From positions 1 to 5,601 of the forward strand of contig CALVMI010000064.1 of assembly GCA_944345045.1 (NCBI GenBank): DNA of 5,601 bases, read 5' to 3'. The notes beneath the pieces are model-generated. The model searched no databases and was not told the origin of the DNA. It saw only the letters and a program-made list of their open reading frames with translations. Of this stretch, positions 1 through 4,279 are shown in pieces. Source of the DNA: an uncultured Bacilli bacterium (GTDB lineage Bacteria > Bacillota_I > Bacilli_A > RF39 > UBA660). Every line of letters starts with the position of its first letter. Position 1 is the first letter of the stretch. A program made the position numbers and the translations under genes.

Positions 1-209
1 GGAATTTCTACAAGAATATCAGAAGTGACACTTTTATTTTGAACAGAAGTTTTATTTAAAGGAGAACCATTTAAAATAGAGACTTTGTTCTTCAAAGAAG
101 AAAGAGGTAAATCTTTTAAAAGCTCTAGCATAAATTCTAAGAAACGAATATTTTTCTGAGTACCAAAGATCTCTTTAAAGATAAGATCAGAGGACAAAGA
201 ATAGTTCAA
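1..209 (-). CDS. Rpn family (PDDEXK-type) recombination-promoting nuclease / putative transposase, N-terminal part only
   Basis: This gene is cut by the left window edge; only about the first 69 codons are visible. The start is a TTG at 209..207, chosen because a perfect AAAGGAGGT lies 5 bases upstream (215..223) and an in-frame TAA (237..239) closes the frame above it with no ATG between. The peptide has the pattern SDLIFKEIFGTQKN at residues 7-20, then a leucine-rich helix, then SVTSDILVEI near the edge. This fits the N-terminus of Rpn/PD-(D/E)XK nuclease-transposase proteins, which begin with (S/N)D..FK..FG, a helix and later a catalytic Asp in a 'DI..' strand. Family members cleave DNA and promote RecA-independent recombination, and are often multicopy in Bacillota genomes. 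The catalytic core lies mostly outside the window, so activity cannot be judged. The family call rests on a short stretch and is moderately secure. Confidence 0.6.
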   Translation of the reverse strand, partial: MNYSLSSDLIFKEIFGTQKNIRFLEFMLELLKDLPLSSLKNKVSILNGSPLNKTSVQNKSVTSDILVEI

Positions 210-214
210 AATAT

Positions 215-223
215 ACCTCCTTT
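215..223 (-). promoter_or_regulatory. Strong Shine-Dalgarno site that fixes a TTG start
   Basis: The minus strand reads AAAGGAGGT, fully complementary to the 16S rRNA tail, 5 bases before the TTG codon at 209..207. It is the best ribosome-binding site in the window and is the main reason to accept the TTG-initiated partial gene at the left edge. Confidence 0.75.
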
Positions 224-226
224 CTA

Positions 227-247
227 AGAAGATGATTTATATCTTCT
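227..247. repeat. Perfect 7-bp inverted repeat in the leader of the nuclease gene
   Basis: AGAAGAT (227-233) and ATCTTCT (241-247) are exact reverse complements around a 7-base centre. The repeat lies just upstream of the Shine-Dalgarno site and covers the possible -10 box of the left-edge gene. It could be an operator or a leader hairpin. Seven AT-rich base pairs can occur by chance in such DNA, so function is uncertain. Confidence 0.4.
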
Positions 248-264
248 ACTATTACTTACCAAGA
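236..264 (-). promoter_or_regulatory. Possible promoter for the left-edge nuclease gene
   Basis: The minus strand has a TATAAA -10-like box at 241..236. Upstream is either TCTTGG at 264..259 (17-base spacer) or TTGGTA at 262..257 (15-base spacer) as a weak -35. Position and spacing are reasonable, but such matches are common in AT-rich DNA. The gene could also be read through from the VanZ-like gene. Confidence 0.25.
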
Positions 265-278
265 AAAATTCAAAAATC

Positions 279-299
279 CTTTTTTTAAAGAAAAAAAAG
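279..299 (-). terminator. Weak A/T hairpin at the end of the LCP-VanZ unit
   Basis: CTTTTTTT (279-286) pairs with AAAAAAAG (292-299) around a 5-base loop, immediately after the VanZ-like stop codon. On the minus strand it is followed by GATTTTTGAATTTTT. The stem is almost all A-T, so it would be a poor intrinsic terminator. Its position between two genes is the only support. Confidence 0.25.
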
Positions 300-737
300 T
301 TAAACATTTTTATTCTTTTTAACTTTTGTCATTATATATATAAGAAAAATACCTACAGAACTTCCCAAAGAATCAACAAATACATCAAATACTTGAGGGG
401 ATCTTCCATTAACAAACATTTGATGAACTTCATCACTAATCGCATAGGTTATACAAAAAAGCAAAATAGCTAAATACTCCATTTTATTAAGTGAACGATA
501 TTGCTTTACCAAATTACAAGAAAGTATACCTAAAATTAAATATTCTGTAAAATGCGCTAACTTGCGAATCAAAAAAGAAAAAAATTCATTTGTTAAAGGA
601 AGACGGGTAAATTCTTCCAAGAAATTTAATAAACCATTTGATAAATCACTACTCGACTGTCCATTTTGTGAAGAAAAAAAGAAGATAACAACTAGCCACA
701 GAAGGAACAAAATCCATGCTAGAATCTTCTTATTCAT
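300..737 (-). CDS. VanZ-family membrane protein
   Basis: This 145-residue protein is mostly membrane: a hydrophobic N-terminal segment (about 5-22) ending in SSQ, a segment at about 62-76, one at 87-102 and one at 120-137. The VanZ-family signatures are visible: RK..HF.EY at 58-66, the SDEVHQ motif at 101-106, the R in NGRS at 112, and D118/D122 in a DV..DS.G pattern. The length suits the family. VanZ was named for low-level teicoplanin resistance in enterococcal vanA clusters, but most chromosomal homologues are uncharacterised envelope proteins, so resistance should not be assumed. The ATG at 737..735 overlaps the last codons of the LCP gene by 8 bases, with a GGGGA-like ribosome-binding site inside that gene, which suggests translational coupling and a shared role in wall-polymer biology. 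The family call is firm; the function is unknown. Confidence 0.85.
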   Translation of the reverse strand: MNKKILAWILFLLWLVVIFFFSSQNGQSSSDLSNGLLNFLEEFTRLPLTNEFFSFLIRKLAHFTEYLILGILSCNLVKQYRSLNKMEYLAILLFCITYAISDEVHQMFVNGRSPQVFDVFVDSLGSSVGIFLIYIMTKVKKNKNV

Positions 738-2217
738 CTGGAGTCCCCAATATTGTATTTAATCTTTGAATAGCTTCATTTACAGTATCCATATTTGGAT
801 TCATAACAGATAAATTTTGATTTGGATAACTATAAGTCGGTAATAAAGCGCCTGTGCCATCTACATTATAAGATTCGATATTCCATGAAGCCATGTCATC
901 GATTTGCATTTTAACTAAACTAGTAATATCATCCATTGTCAAGTTTGTTTCAAAAGTTCCATCAAGAGCACTTAAAATATTTGAATAATTATTAATAATT
1001 GTACTAGAACTTGTTACCTTATCAATAATAAGTTCAATTACTTGTTCTTGATTTTCGCCACGATGACGGTCTCCCGTCTCATAGGCATGTCTTTCTCTTG
1101 CAAAAGCAAGGGCGCATTTGCCACCTACATAATTTAAACCAGGATTAAGCGTACAACTACGATCAGTCCAACAAGAGAAAGAATAATTTACATCAGAATA
1201 AACATTAATGCCACCAATCGCATCTACTAAATTCACTACCGCATTAAAATTAACTCGAACATAATATGGAATCTCGATTTCAAACAAATCTTCAATAGTT
1301 CCCATACTCATCTCTACGCCACCGATTGTTCCAGCATGAGTAAGCTTATCTTTATTACCTGTCGTACCATGTAATTGAACATAATAATCTCTTGGAATAT
1401 GAATCATTAAAATATTTTTGGTAGTTGGATTCACCGCTAACAAAATATTTACATCACTTAAGCTTCTTGAAGGAAGTGAATTACTTCTAGTATCAATACC
1501 GCTTAAATAAACAACAAATGGATCTTCTGTAACATTAATATTTGCATCATCAATTTCTTTTTCAGTTACAACTGTTACAGTGTCTATTACTCGTACTTTT
1601 GATTCATAAGTTTCATCTAACTCTACCATAGCATCATAATTACCCGAATTTACAAGAATAATCAATTCTGTATCTTCGCTTACATTTTCTAATAAATCAA
1701 CAACACTAGCCTCTTCATATTCTAAATTTACAGACACTTTTTTACTTAAACTATCTTCAAGTAAAGACATATCATCCATATCTTTAACAATTTTCACCGT
1801 CTGATTTTGAATATCTTCAAGACTGTTATAGAAAGACTCAGCATTTACAACGATATTATAAACATTTGTTTCAAAATAAGCCCCTAAATTTTCTCTTAAA
1901 AAGTTAATTGTTTCACTTATCTTACTTATTGCTACAGCCTCTCCTGCCATCAAAACAAAAGCGATCACATCTAATACAATAAGTAACCAAATTCTTGTTT
2001 TTTTATTCAAAATAAAAATTCCATGAATAGCTAGTAATAAAACAAATACAGCAACAACTGACAAGAAATACTTCAAAGGAAGTACATTAGCTGAATAAAT
2101 GAAATAACCTAAAATAATCATGAACAGCATAGATATAATCCATAAAATCAAACTAAATTTTCGTAACATCGGATTTGTTTCATGTTTCTTTTGCTCTTTT
2201 TTAATTTTTTTTGCCAT
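730..2217 (-). CDS. LytR-CpsA-Psr (LCP) family cell-wall glycopolymer ligase with three N-terminal TM segments
   Basis: LCP enzymes move undecaprenyl-phosphate-linked polymers (wall teichoic acid, capsule) onto peptidoglycan outside the membrane. The 495-residue product has a lysine-rich cytoplasmic start (1-20), three membrane segments (about 22-42, 47-70, 74-98), an extracellular region (100-232) and the LCP catalytic domain (about 235-404). Visible LCP signatures are YLSGIDTR with D242 and R244, the RSLSDVN motif (R251, D255), HIPRDYYV (R276, D277) and ARERHAYETGDRHRGENQEQ (R374, R376, R384, R386, Q390), the set that binds the pyrophosphate head group and metal. Many LCP proteins have only one TM; three TMs plus the 100-232 region make this a longer variant. 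C349 and C355 lie in a small loop of the extracellular domain. The ATG at 2217 follows a non-standard AAGTGGGT site 8 bases upstream and a TATAAT box. The gene overlaps the VanZ-like gene downstream and lies beside polysaccharide genes, which fits a ligase for that polymer. The family is certain; the polymer is inferred. Confidence 0.93.
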   Translation of the reverse strand: MAKKIKKEQKKHETNPMLRKFSLILWIISMLFMIILGYFIYSANVLPLKYFLSVVAVFVLLLAIHGIFILNKKTRIWLLIVLDVIAFVLMAGEAVAISKISETINFLRENLGAYFETNVYNIVVNAESFYNSLEDIQNQTVKIVKDMDDMSLLEDSLSKKVSVNLEYEEASVVDLLENVSEDTELIILVNSGNYDAMVELDETYESKVRVIDTVTVVTEKEIDDANINVTEDPFVVYLSGIDTRSNSLPSRSLSDVNILLAVNPTTKNILMIHIPRDYYVQLHGTTGNKDKLTHAGTIGGVEMSMGTIEDLFEIEIPYYVRVNFNAVVNLVDAIGGINVYSDVNYSFSCWTDRSCTLNPGLNYVGGKCALAFARERHAYETGDRHRGENQEQVIELIIDKVTSSSTIINNYSNILSALDGTFETNLTMDDITSLVKMQIDDMASWNIESYNVDGTGALLPTYSYPNQNLSVMNPNMDTVNEAIQRLNTILGTPDE

Positions 2218-2225
2218 GATAAAAT

Positions 2226-2233
2226 ACCCACTT
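2226..2233 (-). promoter_or_regulatory. Non-standard ribosome-binding site of the LCP gene
   Basis: The minus strand reads AAGTGGGT, two mismatches from AAGGAGGT, ending 8 bases before the ATG at 2217..2215. No better site lies nearby, so initiation may be modest. Confidence 0.45.
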
Positions 2234-2249
2234 TCTCATATCTTTAATT

Positions 2250-2278
2250 ATTATACTATATATTTTTTTAAAATTCAT
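2250..2278 (-). promoter_or_regulatory. Probable promoter of the LCP-VanZ unit
   Basis: A perfect TATAAT -10 box is at 2255..2250 on the minus strand. The hexamer at a 17-base spacer (2278..2273, ATGAAT) is a poor -35 and the spacer is almost all A/T. It sits about 33 bases upstream of the LCP start in the 113-base gap after the acyltransferase gene, where a separate start of transcription would be expected. The -10 is convincing; the -35 is not. Confidence 0.4.
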
Positions 2279-2305
2279 GAAATATTAAAAATGAAATGTA
2301 AAATG

Positions 2306-2320
2306 TTAAATTATATTTAA
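2306..2320. repeat. Small AT-only inverted repeat after the acyltransferase gene
   Basis: TTAAAT (2306-2311) and ATTTAA (2315-2320) are exact reverse complements with a 3-base centre, 11 bases past the acyltransferase stop. With no G-C pair and no clear U-tract after it, it is unlikely to end transcription. The rest of the 2218-2330 gap shows only the LCP promoter and ribosome-binding site. Read-through from the polysaccharide operon into the LCP gene is therefore possible. Confidence 0.2.
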
Positions 2321-2330
2321 AACTAATTAA

Positions 2331-3413
2331 TTAAAGCTTTTTTCTTGAAGTATATTTATGTATGAAATATGCAAACGCTACTGTTAAAATCAAACAGTAT
2401 AACATAGAAAATACATTTCCTAATGTTGATATAGAACGCACACCACTCATTTCATAATAAATATGCAAAACAATCTGATGAATTAAAAAACATTCAAATG
2501 AAATATCACCTAATTGTTTTAAATAACGATTTTGAAAAATTTTAGAAAGCAAACCTTTTCCGATACCAAATATTAAAATCATAATAATATTTAAAGGTAT
2601 CCAAGCTACAATACGAAAAGTCCAAGCTGAATGAATTGTATAAATATTTTTAAACCATAATATTAAGATAATAAGTTCTAAAATTGTAAATACAACCGTA
2701 AAAGATTTTGAAGAAATCATTTTTTTATCCAAAAAATCTTTTTTTACTTGAATTACCATATACCCTAGTACCATACCAGCTAAATATTCTCCCAAACGCG
2801 CTGGAGGAAAAACGTATCCCCAAAATTCTGTCTTTAAACTCTGTATAAAGTAGGAATATATTATAGAACCACTTATCGTTATAATAAACATGATAAAATA
2901 TAAAAGCCATTTATGTTTACTTTCTTTTATTTTATTTAAAATTGTTCGAAAAGGAATATTAAAAAGATATAAAAACATAATTGTCGACAAAAACCACGCA
3001 CTGCCCACATAGTTAAAATATCCTTGAGGAAACCATGATTGTATCAATAAAAGATTTTTTAATAATTGCTTTCCATTTATTAATAATAAATCAAAACGAT
3101 GAGATGCAATATTTAAAGGGATTGCTGAATATAATACACTTATTATAATAATTATTAAATATAATGGATAAAATTTTTTTAGTTTTTTCCATAATTCATG
3201 AAAAACATTCTTTAAAGTCAATTTAGTTTTTTTATTATAAGAAGAATAAGCCGTGACAAACCCACTTAATATAAAAAAGAAACTTACAGCACATAAAGCG
3301 CCATTCCCACCGGGCGGCATATAATTTATTCTATAGCCTTCACTATGCCACAAAAAAATTAATAAAAAAGATATAAAACGTAAAAATTGTAATTGATTTG
3401 CTCTTTCACACAT
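2331..3413 (-). CDS. Acyltransferase family 3 (OafA/YrhL-like) integral membrane O-acyltransferase
   Basis: Proteins of this family move acyl groups, usually acetyl from cytoplasmic acetyl-CoA, across the membrane to hydroxyls of surface glycans. The 360-residue product has the family length and about ten hydrophobic segments. N-terminal signatures are clear: R12 and H23 in the R-x10-H arrangement (FLRFISFLLIFLWHSEGY), then SFFFILSGFVTAYS (44-57) and KKLKKFYPLY (76-85). SAWFLSTIMF (138-147) and the C-terminal LGDISFECFLIHQIVL (321-336) are also typical. No periplasmic SGNH domain follows, so it is the short single-domain type. The ATG at 3413..3411 has an AGGTAGGG-like site about 10 bases upstream, overlapping the region just after the SDR stop; the gap is only 16 bases, so it is co-transcribed with the SDR and ThDP-enzyme genes. 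Inferred job: O-acylation of the surface polymer. The substrate cannot be read from sequence. Confidence 0.9.
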   Translation of the reverse strand: MCERANQLQFLRFISFLLIFLWHSEGYRINYMPPGGNGALCAVSFFFILSGFVTAYSSYNKKTKLTLKNVFHELWKKLKKFYPLYLIIIIISVLYSAIPLNIASHRFDLLLINGKQLLKNLLLIQSWFPQGYFNYVGSAWFLSTIMFLYLFNIPFRTILNKIKESKHKWLLYFIMFIITISGSIIYSYFIQSLKTEFWGYVFPPARLGEYLAGMVLGYMVIQVKKDFLDKKMISSKSFTVVFTILELIILILWFKNIYTIHSAWTFRIVAWIPLNIIMILIFGIGKGLLSKIFQNRYLKQLGDISFECFLIHQIVLHIYYEMSGVRSISTLGNVFSMLYCLILTVAFAYFIHKYTSRKKL

Positions 3414-3429
3414 ACTTTTATTTCCCTAC

Positions 3430-4263
3430 CTATTTAAAATATGGATTCAAATGATTTCCCATATTTGTATGAACGATTTCTCCAGAAATACATCTTGCAT
3501 ATTCACTGGTTAAAAATAAAGCAACCTCAGCTACTTCTTCCGGAACAAAATATCTTTCGCTAATATACTGTTGAGTAGCTAAATTACCTGTTTTATCCTT
3601 TTTGACTAAATTAGAGCAAGTAACTCCAGGAGCAATACCATTTATTCTAATACCTTCCCCTACAAATCGACAAGAAAGCCCCTCTACCAAACTATTTATA
3701 GCAATCTTAGTTAATCCGTATGGCAAATAATCGCATTGACTGCCTCTTTCAGAAGAAATAAATAAAACATTAAAATCTTTTTTTTCTTCATTTTTCAATC
3801 TTTTAATAATATTTTGTGTTAAAAAATATGCGCCTTTTAAATTAATACTAAATTGTTCATCAAAAGTTTCTTCGGTAACAGTTAAAAAATCTTTTTCGTG
3901 TTTTGATACACCCGCATTATTAATTAAAACATTAATTTTATGATATTTTTTTAATATATAATCAATCAATTCATTATGAGAATTAATGTTTTGAACGTCA
4001 TTGACAAAGTAACTTGCGTTCTTTAATGTTGAAACCGCCGTTTTTAATTTTTTTTCATTTCTTCCTGTAATGATAACATTTGCACCAGACTCATCAAATT
4101 TCTTTGCCATTTCCAAGCCTAGACCATCACTACCACCTGTAATTAAAACCACTTTACCTTTAAACATTTCGTTTATACCTATATTGGCCGTAGTAACATA
4201 TATTTTCTTTTTAGAATTAATTACATATTTAATTCCTTTTTTCAAATCTTGCTTAAAACTCAC
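3430..4263 (-). CDS. Short-chain dehydrogenase/reductase (SDR), classical NADP(H)-type, with basic N-terminal extension
   Basis: This is a cytoplasmic Rossmann-fold oxidoreductase. Numbering below is from an in-frame GTG at 4269 (279 residues). Seen: cofactor motif TGGSDGLG at 44-51, ITGRN with R70 after strand 2 (favours NADP(H)), NNAG at 117-120, N143, catalytic S173, Y184 and K188 in YGLTK, and N-G-I-A-P-G at 210-215. All four catalytic positions (N, S, Y, K) are present. The Ser-Tyr spacing is 11, a little short compared with FabG. The preferred start is the GTG at 4263..4261 (residue 3), because GAGGT at 4274..4270 lies 7 bases before it; that site abuts the GTG at 4269 and cannot serve it well. 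An internal ATG at 4167..4165 (M35) would give a standard 245-residue SDR. Residues 1-24 are rich in lysine. The gene is 10-16 bases from the ThDP-enzyme stop, which suggests it reduces that enzyme's keto product (inference). Confidence 0.88.
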   Translation of the reverse strand: MSFKQDLKKGIKYVINSKKKIYVTTANIGINEMFKGKVVLITGGSDGLGLEMAKKFDESGANVIITGRNEKKLKTAVSTLKNASYFVNDVQNINSHNELIDYILKKYHKINVLINNAGVSKHEKDFLTVTEETFDEQFSINLKGAYFLTQNIIKRLKNEEKKDFNVLFISSERGSQCDYLPYGLTKIAINSLVEGLSCRFVGEGIRINGIAPGVTCSNLVKKDKTGNLATQQYISERYFVPEEVAEVALFLTSEYARCISGEIVHTNMGNHLNPYFK

Positions 4264-4269
4264 ATTCAC

Positions 4270-4274
4270 ACCTC
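4270..4274 (-). promoter_or_regulatory. Ribosome-binding site that decides between two GTG starts of the SDR gene
   Basis: The minus strand reads GAGGT directly followed by GTG (4269..4267), AAT and GTG (4263..4261). Counting from the end of GAGG, 7 bases separate it from the second GTG, the usual distance, while the first GTG is only one base away. The second GTG is therefore preferred. Confidence 0.55.
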
Positions 4275-4279
4275 ATTTC

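Noticed and set aside
562..762. Plus-strand open frame of 66 codons
   Set aside because: It lies opposite the VanZ-like and LCP genes and has no recognisable domain. It is explained as an antisense shadow.
2120..2320. Plus-strand 66-codon frame across the LCP promoter region
   Set aside because: Its first half is opposite the LCP gene and the rest is AT-rich intergenic DNA. There is no convincing domain.
2324..2335. AATTAATT-type palindrome at the end of the acyltransferase gene
   Set aside because: It is a short all-A/T palindrome expected by chance in DNA of this composition.
2725..2910. Minus-strand 61-codon frame inside the acyltransferase gene
   Set aside because: It is fully contained in a well-supported gene in another frame, with no independent signal.
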